Notes: generated from the sequence alone by a model not told the origin. Shown: positions 1 through 8,790, numbered from the stretch's first letter. The stretch: DNA of 64,000 nucleotides from CAXBDP01 sp963974465 (GCA_049340005.1 JBMPIY010000001.1); one strand, 5' to 3'. Program-made: numbers and translations.

Positions 1-865
1 CTGTTGCTCCAGAACGATTGTATTTCAAAGGTGAGCTCAAGTTGTTTGCTGGTCCAAATGTGAATACAGCAAACACATTCCATCTTTCATATAAGTAATC
101 AGCAATGGCTCTAGTTTCTTTTTCAGAAACAGCGAATTCACCAGCACCCGGCTGGAAAGATGGATATTTGTAAGACCAGTTCGAGTTGAAGAAAATTCCT
201 CCTTCACTGTCCTCGTTAAATTTACCATCCTTATCATTGTCCGCACCTTCAGTAAATAATTTGTAAGCTCCAGCTTCTCCTTTATCGGTTTTTGCAGGAA
301 TCAATACACGAGAATCAGCAGGATGAGGAATCAAAGTTCCAGTAGCATCTTCTACACGCATCATCGTGATAAGTCCATCATTATTTAGATCTTCGAAAGG
401 ATCTTCACTCATACGACCATCACGGTCCATATCTGTATTGCGAGCGTTGGCTCTCCTTTCATATTTCAATGAAGCAAAATATTGAGCAGAAGCATCAGGA
501 CTCATATTTGGGAAAATATAAAAGGTTGTTTTATCCAAAGCACTGCGCTTTTCGCCAACCAATTGTTCAGCGAATTGTAGTGCCAATTCGGTTCCAAGCA
601 AATGGAATCCTTCAACGCCACCTACCACAGCGATACCCGGCTTGTTTTCTACATCTCCAGTTCCTATTCGAAGCACGTAGATGTCTGAGCCGCCATCGGT
701 TTTGGTAAGGCTTTCGAGTTTAGCAATCTGCGAGTGGTCTGATGCAATCTTTTGCAGCCTTTGGGCAGTCTGAGCATTAGTAGGATAATTGCTCTGCGAC
801 ATGCCTATAAAAGGAGCAAAAAGAAATGCCGCCACTAACATAGTCTTGGTAATTCTTTCTTTCAT
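1..865 (-). CDS. M14-family zinc carboxypeptidase-like secreted protein (partial, C-terminus outside window)
   Basis: Reading the minus strand from the ATG at 865 gives about 288 residues with no stop before the window edge, so the C-terminal part is missing. Residues 1-24 form a signal peptide ending GMSQ. The order of segments, with GGVEGFHLLGTE near residues 82-93 and a stretch DLNNDGLITMMRVED around 159-173, resembles the Bacteroidota M14 peptidase-like family that carries acidic repeats. At the place where M14 enzymes have the zinc motif HxxE this protein has E85-x-x-H88, the reverse order. Three loops (about 145-154, 159-167 and 209-218) look like DxDxDG calcium-binding loops. The third zinc ligand would lie outside the window. 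A secreted protease role is inferred; activity is uncertain because of the swapped motif. Confidence 0.75.
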   Translation of the reverse strand, partial: MKERITKTMLVAAFLFAPFIGMSQSNYPTNAQTAQRLQKIASDHSQIAKLESLTKTDGGSDIYVLRIGTGDVENKPGIAVVGGVEGFHLLGTELALQFAEQLVGEKRSALDKTTFYIFPNMSPDASAQYFASLKYERRANARNTDMDRDGRMSEDPFEDLNNDGLITMMRVEDATGTLIPHPADSRVLIPAKTDKGEAGAYKLFTEGADNDKDGKFNEDSEGGIFFNSNWSYKYPSFQPGAGEFAVSEKETRAIADYLYERWNVFAVFTFGPANNLSSPLKYNRSGAT

Positions 866-1072
866 GTTTATTTATTTTGGTAATTTATTAGGGTTGATAA
901 AATGTCAATTCCTGTCTCGGGACATCAAATTACAAATAATGCCACAGTCAGCGAAATTGCGTTTATAAATATTCTAAAAATAAAAATAACTAAGCACTAG
1001 GCATCATAATACGCTTTTTGATAGAAATACTCATTAACCTTTAAAAGGTAAAGATTGGCTTTAAGCGTTGGC

Positions 1073-2083
1073 TTAAATTTCTAAAATTATCTTTCCCATT
1101 TGAGAGGAATCTTTCATTTTGCTGAAAGCATCCAAATAATTCGATAATGAAATTGGCTCCTCGATAATAGGCTCGATTTTGAAATCGCTTACCAATTGAA
1201 GCATTTCGGCAAATTCTTCATCATTGCCCATGGTAGAACCTTCAATAGACGTTTGGCTCCAAAACATCTTGTGAAGCTCAAGTTTCCTACTAATTCCCAA
1301 TGTGGCACCATAGAACACTAATTTACCACCCGGCTTTAGCAGTTTCATCAATTCATTAAGTTGATCACCTCCCGCACTATCAATTATCAAATCGAAGCCG
1401 CCTCCACTTTCTGCTTTAGCCGATTTGAGCCAGGTTACATCTTTATAATTAAAAACTGCCTGAGCTCCTAAATCCAAACTTTTCTTTAACTTTTCATCCG
1501 AACCTGATGTCGTATAAACTTCAGCACCAACAGCATTTGCAAATAAAAACGCCATCGTGGCTACTCCACCACCAATTCCACTTATTAGCACTTTTTTTCC
1601 TTTACTGGCATTTCCTTTTTTGATGGTGGCTCTGTACGCAGTGAGACCGCCTAATGGAAGCGCCGCCGCTTGGAAAAAATCCAAATGCTTAGGCTTGAGA
1701 TGTAAGCGATCTACAGGAACGGCTACATATTCAGCAAAAGTACCATTGCTCGGCATTCCAAGGATATTGTATTTGGAAGATTGTACTGCTGGGTTTTCGC
1801 CCCAGTCTATATTTGGATTGATGACCACTTCCTTTCCGACCCAATTTTCATCATTCTTATTGAAGACAGATTCAACAATTCCTGCACCGTCTGAACCTAA
1901 AATTACACCATATTTTAATCCAGGATACATACCTTCCCTGCACCATTGGTCTCTTCTATTCAGTGCTGCCGCTTTTAATTTAACCAAAGCCATTCCTTCA
2001 GATAAAGATGGTTTGCTCAAATCAAGTAATTCCAATTTTTCTGGATGATGTTCACTTAAAATTAATCCTCTCATAAAATTCAA
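1073..2083 (-). CDS. Zinc-type alcohol dehydrogenase / quinone oxidoreductase family (MDR) protein
   Basis: The 336-residue protein has the two-part MDR layout: an N-terminal GroES-like fold (residues about 1-130, with GSDGAGIV and a proline/valine-rich dimer of beta strands) and a Rossmann domain with the nucleotide loop GIGGGVA near residue 170, followed by a helix and an acidic or polar turn after TTSGSDEK. No four-cysteine structural zinc lobe is visible, so this is closer to the quinone-oxidoreductase branch than to classical zinc alcohol dehydrogenases. It would reduce a carbonyl or quinone with NAD(P)H in the cytoplasm; the substrate cannot be read from sequence. It stands alone, with a divergent accessory island behind it. 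An internal Met at residue 4 is a possible alternative start. Confidence 0.85.
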   Translation of the reverse strand: MNFMRGLILSEHHPEKLELLDLSKPSLSEGMALVKLKAAALNRRDQWCREGMYPGLKYGVILGSDGAGIVESVFNKNDENWVGKEVVINPNIDWGENPAVQSSKYNILGMPSNGTFAEYVAVPVDRLHLKPKHLDFFQAAALPLGGLTAYRATIKKGNASKGKKVLISGIGGGVATMAFLFANAVGAEVYTTSGSDEKLKKSLDLGAQAVFNYKDVTWLKSAKAESGGGFDLIIDSAGGDQLNELMKLLKPGGKLVFYGATLGISRKLELHKMFWSQTSIEGSTMGNDEEFAEMLQLVSDFKIEPIIEEPISLSNYLDAFSKMKDSSQMGKIILEI

Positions 2084-2220
2084 TTTTTGATAAGGCTAAG
2101 ATATAAAAGGAAAGCGGGAGGATAGGCGTTTCTGATATATTTCAATTTGCTTATTCAAGTCTAAGGAAGCTAAAAAGCTTAATTTAAGCTGCTATTTGAC
2201 CTTAAGACATATTGCATTCA

Positions 2221-2276
2221 TCCTGTTCAACATTTGCAATGTCGAACTCACAGATAAATAGGATTTGCAATCCGAC
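2221..2276 (-). repeat. Twin-hairpin intergenic repeat, copy A
   Basis: This is one of four near-full copies of a repeat of about 55 bp. Each copy has two imperfect palindromes of the GGATTTGCAATCC type (here 2261-2273, and a weaker one near 2231-2243) joined by a linker reading CAGATAAATA. The copy at 4095 shares most of its bases. A tail at 2291-2311 (CCTGAAAACTGGGAGAAGGA plus T) is nearly identical to the last part of the downstream transposase gene at 2979-2999. The location directly before a RAYT gene suggests a REP-like element moved by it. Confidence 0.75.
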
Positions 2277-2363
2277 AATAACAATCCCATCCTGAAAACT
2301 GGGAGAAGGATGTGGTTTACTCTACTCAAGTAGTATTTTGAAAATTGAGTAAAAAATCGTTCT

Positions 2364-3017
2364 TTGAATCTGAAAATCAACAATTTGGACAGATTCAAAA
2401 ACAACTATAGAATACAATCAGCCCGCGCCCAATGGTGGGATTATGGATGGAATGGTGCGTACTTTATCACCATTTGCATTCGTGAAAAGGAACGGTATTT
2501 TGGTGAAATTGTGGGTGGGGAAATGGTTTTGTCAGATATTGGGAAAATTGCGCAAAAATATTGGAATGAAATTCCTAACTATTTTTCATTTGTAACATTG
2601 GATTCGTTTGTGATAATGCCCAACCATATGCATGGTATTTTAATTATAGATAAATCAGATCAAATAGCTAACAGCGGTAAAATGGGCAACATTTACCATT
2701 GTAGAGACGCGATTAATCGCGTCTCTACGGAACTGCAATCGACAACCAAACCCAAATTGGCAACCAAATCAGAATCAAAAACAATTGGGGGTATTTCGGG
2801 TTCAAAAAATCCAATGTTGCATGATAACATACCAAGGATTATACGTTGGTATAAAGGTCGTTGTACCTTTGAAATTCGCAAAATGAAATCACCATTCGCC
2901 TGGCAACCCCGCTACCACGACCACATAATCCGCAACAACGCAGAATTCCAACGCATTTCAGATTATATCAAAACAAATCCTGAAAATTGGGAGAAGGATA
3001 AGTTTTATTGTCATTAA
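2364..3017 (+). CDS. REP-associated tyrosine transposase (RAYT, Y1_Tnp / IS200-like)
   Basis: The protein has about 217 residues. It carries the HUH nuclease signature NHMHGI (H88, H90), preceded by SFVIMP, and the C-terminal RAYT block RYHDHIIRN ... YIKTNPENW. Such enzymes nick single-stranded DNA next to hairpins and are domesticated or mobile relatives of IS200/IS605 transposases. The start is TTG; it is preferred because the family-typical segment RIQSARAQWWDYGWNGAYF follows directly and no upstream ATG exists in frame. A 28-bp palindrome lies in frame inside the gene (residues 113-122), between the HUH motif and the C-terminal block. Twin-hairpin repeats flank the gene and its downstream neighbour. 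The catalytic Tyr is probably in one of the two C-terminal motifs, but I cannot fix it. Confidence 0.88.
   Translation: MNLKINNLDRFKNNYRIQSARAQWWDYGWNGAYFITICIREKERYFGEIVGGEMVLSDIGKIAQKYWNEIPNYFSFVTLDSFVIMPNHMHGILIIDKSDQIANSGKMGNIYHCRDAINRVSTELQSTTKPKLATKSESKTIGGISGSKNPMLHDNIPRIIRWYKGRCTFEIRKMKSPFAWQPRYHDHIIRNNAEFQRISDYIKTNPENWEKDKFYCH
2701..2728. repeat. 28-bp perfect palindrome inserted in the RAYT coding sequence
   Basis: The left half GTAGAGACGCGATT is followed immediately by its exact reverse complement, so the whole 28 bases are a perfect palindrome without a spacer. The frame stays open through it and encodes residues 113-122 of the transposase. I recall very similar GTAGAGACGCG palindromes as dispersed repeats in Bacteroidota and cyanobacteria, so this looks like a REP hairpin that landed inside the enzyme's variable middle region. 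Confidence 0.85.
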
Positions 3018-3157
3018 GGGTTAGTTTGAAAGTTTTTTTATGCCAGTCACTTAAATATAATTTAGAGCAGATAGATTTTATCTAAAGACAAAACTATGGT
3101 TTTGTAACTATCTAGAGAAAACCTTAGATTTATAAAAATGGTAATTTAATTGAGATA

Positions 3158-4063
3158 ATGGGTTTAGATAGTAGAGAAGAATCGAATGCACAAAAAGCTT
3201 TAAATGCTGCTATTAAGCAAGCAAAGAGTCTAAATATTCCTGATCTCAGATATAGTTTAGAGAAAATTTTCAAAGCTCACGCAAGCATAATTCAATCCAT
3301 ATATGATTATAAACCTAAACTTGATGTTGGTGAAGTTTATATTGAATCACTTTCAATTAAATTATTACTGGCTTCAAAAAGTATTGTGAAATTATCCTTT
3401 GGAGATAATCTATCGGGGGTTCATCAATATAAGAAAATTGAAATTATTGACAGGTCTTCTATTTTCATTTTAACTCGAGCCATTGTAGAAAACTTTCTAA
3501 CATTAGAATACTTATTTTACAATGACTTATGCAAGGAAGAACAAATTTTTAGATATAATCTATGGAGAATCTCCGGCTTTAAAGTGAGACAATCTTATGG
3601 TGAAAATTTACGTCAACAGTATTTAGAAAAATTAGAAAGAGAAAAACAAGAAATTGAATATCTGACAGATTCAATACAAAAAAGTAAATATTATTCAAAC
3701 TTAAATAAAAACAATATATGGAAATTAAATAAGTATGGTTTTCCTAGAATTCTAAGTTGGGATAAATTGATAGATGAAAGTCAACTAAACAGTTCGATAG
3801 TCAAAAAAGCTTATACGCTTTATTCAAACTACGCTCACTCTGAGTTTATTTCAGCAATTCAAATTAACGAAAATGGTAATCACAAAAACTCTAAATTCAA
3901 CCAAGAAACATTAACAACTTCACTAAGTTTAATCAGAATGATAAATTGTGTATCAATTTTACAACTAATAAATAAATTTCAGTTTTCAAAAGAGGTTTAT
4001 AATAAAATGAATAAGGAACTAAAACATGAAATAGAATTTTGGAAAAATATTATCACCTTATGA
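3158..4063 (+). CDS. Unknown AT-rich accessory protein, weakly DUF5677/HEPN-like
   Basis: The 301-residue protein is rich in Lys, Asn, Ile and Ser and is visibly more AT-rich than its neighbours. No signal peptide or membrane segment is evident. It looks all-helical: helices around 60-80, 100-122 (with R107-x3-E111), a charged coiled region around 150-175, and a C-terminal motif YTLYSNYAHSE near 219-229. The pattern R-x3-E plus a later YxxxSxxxH is reminiscent of DUF5677-type or HEPN-like proteins, which often occur as accessory or abortive-infection genes, but this is a weak resemblance. It lies between two repeat copies directly after the RAYT gene, which suggests cargo. Function unknown. 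Confidence 0.6.
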   Translation: MGLDSREESNAQKALNAAIKQAKSLNIPDLRYSLEKIFKAHASIIQSIYDYKPKLDVGEVYIESLSIKLLLASKSIVKLSFGDNLSGVHQYKKIEIIDRSSIFILTRAIVENFLTLEYLFYNDLCKEEQIFRYNLWRISGFKVRQSYGENLRQQYLEKLEREKQEIEYLTDSIQKSKYYSNLNKNNIWKLNKYGFPRILSWDKLIDESQLNSSIVKKAYTLYSNYAHSEFISAIQINENGNHKNSKFNQETLTTSLSLIRMINCVSILQLINKFQFSKEVYNKMNKELKHEIEFWKNIITL

Positions 4064-4094
4064 TTAATTGTAATTGGAAATATTTAAATTCACC

Positions 4095-4218
4095 TCCTGT
4101 TCAACATTTATGATGTCGAACTCACAGATAAATAGGATTTGCAATCCGATAATAACAATCCCATCCTGAAAAACAAATCCTGAAAATTGGGAGAAGGATA
4201 AATTCTATTGTGATTAAG
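4095..4218 (-). repeat. Twin-hairpin repeat copy B fused to a remnant of the RAYT 3' end
   Basis: Bases 4095-4150 repeat copy A nearly exactly, with GGATTTGCAATCC at 4135-4147. Bases 4171-4218 repeat the last 48 bases of the transposase gene region (2971-3018) with about three mismatches, including its stop codon. The piece therefore looks like an internally deleted copy of the repeat plus transposase unit, now non-coding. The rest of the 4064-4420 gap (4219-4420) holds no gene or clear signal that I can see. Confidence 0.8.
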
Positions 4219-4420
4219 TATTGCTATGGAGCAGTTTCATAAATTCACACCCCTCCCCCAAATACCCAAAAATCTCCACAATAAGTAGCATTTTCCATCC
4301 ACCAAATATCCCTACTAACCGTATAAGAAACCAACCAATCTAATAATCTTGTATTAAGCAGATTCATTTTCAACTTTGTGCAACCTTTCGGTATTTTCCG
4401 GCATCTCTAAAATAAAACTT

Positions 4421-7054
4421 GTGAGAAAAGCATTACTGATTCTATCCTTATTCTTCCTTACTTTTTCAGCATCTTTTGCCCAAGGCATCAAAGGAAAAGT
4501 AATTTCTTCAACCGGTGAAGTTCTGCCGTTTGCTTCCCTTTATATTTCAGAATTGAAAACGGGTACTTCCAGCAATGAGGAAGGGCTTTACGAAATTAGT
4601 CTGAAGCCTGGCACTTACACCATTGCGGTGCAATACATTGGCTATGCAGCTGTCAACAAGCAAGTAACAGTTAATAATAATTGGCAGGAAATAGATTTTA
4701 CACTTCAGGAGCAGGGATTTACACTTTCGGAAGTGGTGGTAAAAAGCGGTAAAGAAGATGCTGCATACACCATAATGCGTAAAGCCATCGCAAAAGCTAA
4801 ATATCACCTCTTGCAATATGACAGCTTCAATGTACAGGTTTATCTAAAAGGAACTGGTGTAATCGAAGGCGTGCCATTCTTCTTGAAAAACACCTTGAAA
4901 AAAGAAGGTGTAAATGTTGATGATGCATTTACGAGTGAATCGGTAAGTGTAATCACATTTAAACAACCGAATGAAATAGATGAGAAAGTTATTTCCATCC
5001 GTACTTCTGGGCAGGGTTTAGACAACGCCTCTCCTACTCCGTATATCGTCACTAGCTTTTATCAAGATAATATTGCTAGTGCAGTTTCTCCACTTTCTAC
5101 ATCAGCATTTGCCTATTACCGTTTCGAATATTTAGGCAGTTTTGTCGAAAATGAAATGATTATCAATAAGATAAAAGTAACTCCAAGGTCTCGCGGTGAG
5201 CAGGTTTTCGAAGGTGAGATTTTCATTATTGAAGACCTCTGGGCAATTCATAGTTTGGATCTCACAAGCTATTACCTAGGAATCCAAATAGATGTAAAGC
5301 AAACATACGCTCCGGTAGAGCCTGCAGTTTGGATGCCGATAAATCATCAATTTGAGTTTAGTGGAAAGATGCTGGGCTTCAAAGGGCGCTATAATTATCT
5401 GGCATCGCTTAGTGATTATAATGTAAGCTTGAATGAGGAAATAATGGCTACGCAAACCAACATTATCGATGAGAAGATTGAGGATGTGCCGGATGAAATC
5501 AAAAAAGCAGCACCAAGTATCATAGCGCAAAGAGATAGTGAAATTGCCAATCCTGAAGAAATGACGAGGAAGCAATTCCGAAAAATGATAAATGAGTACG
5601 AAAAGGAGCAAATCAAGCAAAGTGAAGAACCGGAAGTAGTGTCCGTCAGAAACTATAAAACGGACTCATTGGCTACTAAAAGAGATTCCAGCTATTGGGA
5701 AACCATCCGTCCAGTCCCACTTACGAGCAAAGAGATAAAAGGCTATAAAAGAGATGATAGCGTGGCGGTGATTAGACAGGTAGAGCTTACAGGCGTGGAT
5801 ACTACAGGCGTGATAAAGAGAAGGAAATTTAATCCAACAGATATAATTTTTGGTGGTAGCTACCGACTTGGGCCAAGCCTGCGATTGGGCATCGACAATA
5901 ATATTACCCAAGTGTATTATAATACAGTGGAAGGTTTCAACACCAATATTGGCACATCGCTAACGTATAATTTTGATAGTTTGCGTCGCAGGATTGAGTT
6001 CAAACCTTTGCTTAGATATGGATTTTCAAGTAAGGATTTCTATGGAAAAGCGGCATTTGCCTATCGTAAATCTGCAAGAGCAGGCAAGCCTTCATTTAGA
6101 TTGGAAGTCGAAGGTGGCAAATTTGTGGATCAGTTCAATACGGTAACCATGCCCATCCACCCGCATATCAATACGATGACTTCGCTATTATATCGCCAAA
6201 ATTTCATGAAGATATTTGAAAAAAGCTATGGACAAATAGCTACTTCTTGGCAAAAAGGCGAGCATTGGAGCATCAAGGGTAAACTAGAATTTGCGCAGCG
6301 TTCTGAATTATTCAATACCTCAGATATTAGCTTATACAATAGAGGCGAAAGATCTTACACCGAAAATAGACCCGTAAATGTGGGTTTGGCAAATACCGGA
6401 TTCGAAACGCACAATGCGCTGACTTTCCAAACAGAAGTAGCATTCAGGCCAATAGTTAAATACAGAATCGTAAATGGTCGTAGAATCAGTGATTTTAGTG
6501 ATTCGCCGGAATTATTATTCCTCTATCGAAAAGGCATTAACAATGTAGCAAATAGTGCCGTAGATTTTGATCATATAGAATTGGGCATAAACCATGGATT
6601 TAGGTTCGGAATTAGTGGAAATTTGCAGTTTGAATTGAAAGCAGGTAGCTTCTTGAATAACAATAAGACCTATTTCATGGACTACAAACATTTTGATGGA
6701 AACCGAACGATTTTAAGTAGTCTGAGACCGGCGGGAGGATTCCGTTTGCTGGACTACTACAACTATAGCACTGATCAGAATTACTTCTCAGGCCATACAC
6801 ATTATCAGTTTAGGAAATTCTTGGTAACCCAGCTGCCTGGCGTCCGCATTAGTGGCTTACGAGAAAACATTTTTGTAAACTACCTCAAAACCGATGCTTC
6901 GCCACATTATGCAGAATTGGGTTATTCTATCGACAATATTTTCCGCTTATTCCGTGTGGAAGTTGCTGCTGGATTTAACGACTGGAAATATGAAGAAGTT
7001 GGCCTACGCATTGGTATTGCTACTATTATTTCGATCACTTCAGGTGATGATTAA
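4421..7054 (+). CDS. DUF5686 outer-membrane protein with carboxypeptidase-like regulatory domain
   Basis: I place the start at the GTG at 4421, because the next residues (RKALLILSLFFLTFSASFAQ) form a complete signal peptide; an upstream TTG at 4376 would add 15 residues in front of it. The mature protein begins with a CarboxypepD_reg-like beta-sandwich (GKVISSTGEVLPFASLYI ... GTYTIAVQYIGY, first 90 residues). This is followed by the long DUF5686 region that ends in beta-barrel-like alternating strands and a C-terminal aromatic-rich segment. Family members are large outer-membrane proteins of Bacteroidota whose function is not established; they resemble SusC-type receptors only in the N-terminal domain. 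It stands alone. Role in the envelope is inferred. Confidence 0.85.
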   Translation: MRKALLILSLFFLTFSASFAQGIKGKVISSTGEVLPFASLYISELKTGTSSNEEGLYEISLKPGTYTIAVQYIGYAAVNKQVTVNNNWQEIDFTLQEQGFTLSEVVVKSGKEDAAYTIMRKAIAKAKYHLLQYDSFNVQVYLKGTGVIEGVPFFLKNTLKKEGVNVDDAFTSESVSVITFKQPNEIDEKVISIRTSGQGLDNASPTPYIVTSFYQDNIASAVSPLSTSAFAYYRFEYLGSFVENEMIINKIKVTPRSRGEQVFEGEIFIIEDLWAIHSLDLTSYYLGIQIDVKQTYAPVEPAVWMPINHQFEFSGKMLGFKGRYNYLASLSDYNVSLNEEIMATQTNIIDEKIEDVPDEIKKAAPSIIAQRDSEIANPEEMTRKQFRKMINEYEKEQIKQSEEPEVVSVRNYKTDSLATKRDSSYWETIRPVPLTSKEIKGYKRDDSVAVIRQVELTGVDTTGVIKRRKFNPTDIIFGGSYRLGPSLRLGIDNNITQVYYNTVEGFNTNIGTSLTYNFDSLRRRIEFKPLLRYGFSSKDFYGKAAFAYRKSARAGKPSFRLEVEGGKFVDQFNTVTMPIHPHINTMTSLLYRQNFMKIFEKSYGQIATSWQKGEHWSIKGKLEFAQRSELFNTSDISLYNRGERSYTENRPVNVGLANTGFETHNALTFQTEVAFRPIVKYRIVNGRRISDFSDSPELLFLYRKGINNVANSAVDFDHIELGINHGFRFGISGNLQFELKAGSFLNNNKTYFMDYKHFDGNRTILSSLRPAGGFRLLDYYNYSTDQNYFSGHTHYQFRKFLVTQLPGVRISGLRENIFVNYLKTDASPHYAELGYSIDNIFRLFRVEVAAGFNDWKYEEVGLRIGIATIISITSGDD

Positions 7055-7601
7055 GTAATCAATAGACTCCTTTGCGCAGAGCTATTTCTAAGTAATGACA
7101 TAAACACAAAAGCCGTAACTAGAGCGCAGCAAAAGTTCGCTTTTGGTAAAGCGTAATCATCTATTTTTAGGGTTTGCAATCCGAGCCTTGAAAAGGTCTA
7201 AACTGTGATCAAGTTTGATAAAATGAATACTACAATTTTGTTGCTCATAATTTAGATTAAGCAGATTTACGAATATCGCTTCTGAAAAAGTGAAATTTAA
7301 TCATAGCAAAAGACAACAATCACTCAACCCAAATTTGGCAAAAAATGAATAAAACTTAGGCCAAAGGAAGGGCGCAGAGGAGTCGCAAAGAAGAAATCAA
7401 AACTCTGCCCCATTGCTCAAGTGTATGCATTTAAATTATCTCTATCTTCTGATTCAATCAGTAATTTCAAATGATTGTCTTTTTGCCAATCAATGAAACC
7501 AAAATAACAGATTTTGCCTTTTCTTATTGAATGTACATTACTAGCCTAATATTGTAATACAGCGCCTTGCATGAGCATGCAATTTATAATTCGAAAACAC
7601 C
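7055..7601. other. 547-bp non-coding gap with hairpins and an inverted repeat
   Basis: No gene is supported here. Three structures are visible. A 13-bp inverted repeat with one mismatch lies at 7065-7077 (GACTCCTTTGCGC) and 7372-7384 (GCGCAGAGGAGTC). A hairpin with a 6-bp stem CAAAAG/CTTTTG and a TTCG loop lies at 7130-7145. A single GGGTTTGCAATCC palindrome arm of the dispersed repeat family lies at 7171-7183. A short open stretch on the minus strand around 7406-7531 has no start codon and is not called. Confidence 0.5.
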
Positions 7602-8495
7602 ATGATAAAAGTACTTGACTTAAACTTCCTCGACCATAAACAGACCATTGCGGCATTTTTGGTGGAAACTTCTATTGGACCAATTTTATTTGAAACAGGC
7701 CCACATTCATCTTGGCAAAACTTAGGAATTGCATTAGCTGAACATGGCTACAAATATTCAGATATTAGACATGTATTCATTACCCATATACACCTAGATC
7801 ATGCTGGTGCCGCTTGGGCAATGGCTGAGCATGGAGCAGATATTTATATGCATCCATTAGGCACCGCACACATGATCGACCCAAGTAAATTGCTAGCATC
7901 TGCAACCAAGATTTATGGCGATAAAATGGACTATCTCTGGGGGCAATTGAAACCCATTCCGACTAATAAAGTAAAAGCAGTTGCCGATGGAGCCATACTG
8001 AGATTTGGGGATACAGAAATCAAAGCTCATTATACTCCAGGGCATGCGATTCACCATATTGCTTGGCAAATTGGCGATGAAATAATTACAGGTGATGTAG
8101 CTGGTGTTTGTATCAATAATGGTCCAGCAGTACCTCCTTGTCCTCCACCAGATATAAATATAGAAGACTGGATTACCTCAATCCACAAGCTAAAATCTCT
8201 GAATCCAAAAGGCTTGTTTTTGACTCATTTTGGTAGAGTCGACGCACCAGAAAGTCATTTTGAATACTTGGAAGAAAGGCTCATTCGCTGGACAAACTTT
8301 ATTAAGGAAAAGCACAATGAAGGAATTGAATTACAAGATCTTATTGCACTTTTCAGAAATACAACACTCGACGAATTGCAAGGTCACGCTATAGACGATG
8401 AAGACCTAAAAAGATACGATGCGGCCAACCCTGCCGATATGAGCGTGACTGGGATACTCCGCTATTGGAAGAAAAAGGGTGCGTTAATAGAATAG
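7602..8495 (+). CDS. MBL-fold metallo-hydrolase
   Basis: The 297-residue cytoplasmic protein carries the metallo-beta-lactamase signature THIHLDH (H62, H64, D66, H67), a later GHAIHHI histidine, the metal-bridging Asp in ITGDVAG and a final His in THFGR. All ligands for a two-metal site are present. The fold hydrolyses esters, thioesters or related bonds; glyoxalase II and lactonase-like members are closest in layout. The substrate cannot be assigned. Residues after about 235 form an extra helical tail. It is a single gene, with a convergent small gene ending shortly after its stop. Confidence 0.88.
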   Translation: MIKVLDLNFLDHKQTIAAFLVETSIGPILFETGPHSSWQNLGIALAEHGYKYSDIRHVFITHIHLDHAGAAWAMAEHGADIYMHPLGTAHMIDPSKLLASATKIYGDKMDYLWGQLKPIPTNKVKAVADGAILRFGDTEIKAHYTPGHAIHHIAWQIGDEIITGDVAGVCINNGPAVPPCPPPDINIEDWITSIHKLKSLNPKGLFLTHFGRVDAPESHFEYLEERLIRWTNFIKEKHNEGIELQDLIALFRNTTLDELQGHAIDDEDLKRYDAANPADMSVTGILRYWKKKGALIE

Positions 8496-8508
8496 ATTAA
8501 ATGCTGGG

Positions 8509-8790
8509 CTAATAATCCTGAATTTGAACATTGAGCGTACTGCTATAAATATCTTTTCCTCCAATAGAACGGATATTTACATCGATTCTATTTTGGTCGA
8601 TCAAACGAACATTTATGCTCCCATCTTCATTAAGCGGAATTAATCCATAGCTATTAGGTATCTCAGAATTTGCTTGCGCTGTATTTACAAATGATACATT
8701 CTGAAAAACCAATAGCATCAAGCAAAGGGCAATAATAGTTAGAATTGTTTTGGTGTAAGTGTCGGAATTTTTCATGATTGCTTTAGTCAT
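8509..8790 (-). CDS. Small secreted or membrane-anchored protein of unknown function
   Basis: The 93-residue product has a basic start, one hydrophobic stretch (about residues 14-33, TILTIIALCLMLLVFQNVSF) and an Ala-rich site (TAQA) that could be cut by signal peptidase. The remaining 50 residues are polar with a beta-like pattern (GLIPLNEDGSINVRLIDQN). The Met at residue 6 is an equally good start. It is divergent from the next small gene with only about 22 bases between start codons, so both promoters must overlap. I do not recognise a family. Confidence 0.55.
   Translation of the reverse strand: MTKAIMKNSDTYTKTILTIIALCLMLLVFQNVSFVNTAQANSEIPNSYGLIPLNEDGSINVRLIDQNRIDVNIRSIGGKDIYSSTLNVQIQDY

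Noticed and set aside
1557..2048. 163-codon plus-strand frame
   Set aside because: Antisense to the MDR oxidoreductase, proline/serine-rich composition typical of a shadow frame.
7406..7531. Minus-strand open stretch reading KICYFGFIDWQKD
   Set aside because: No start codon and only about 42 codons; may be a remnant but cannot be supported.
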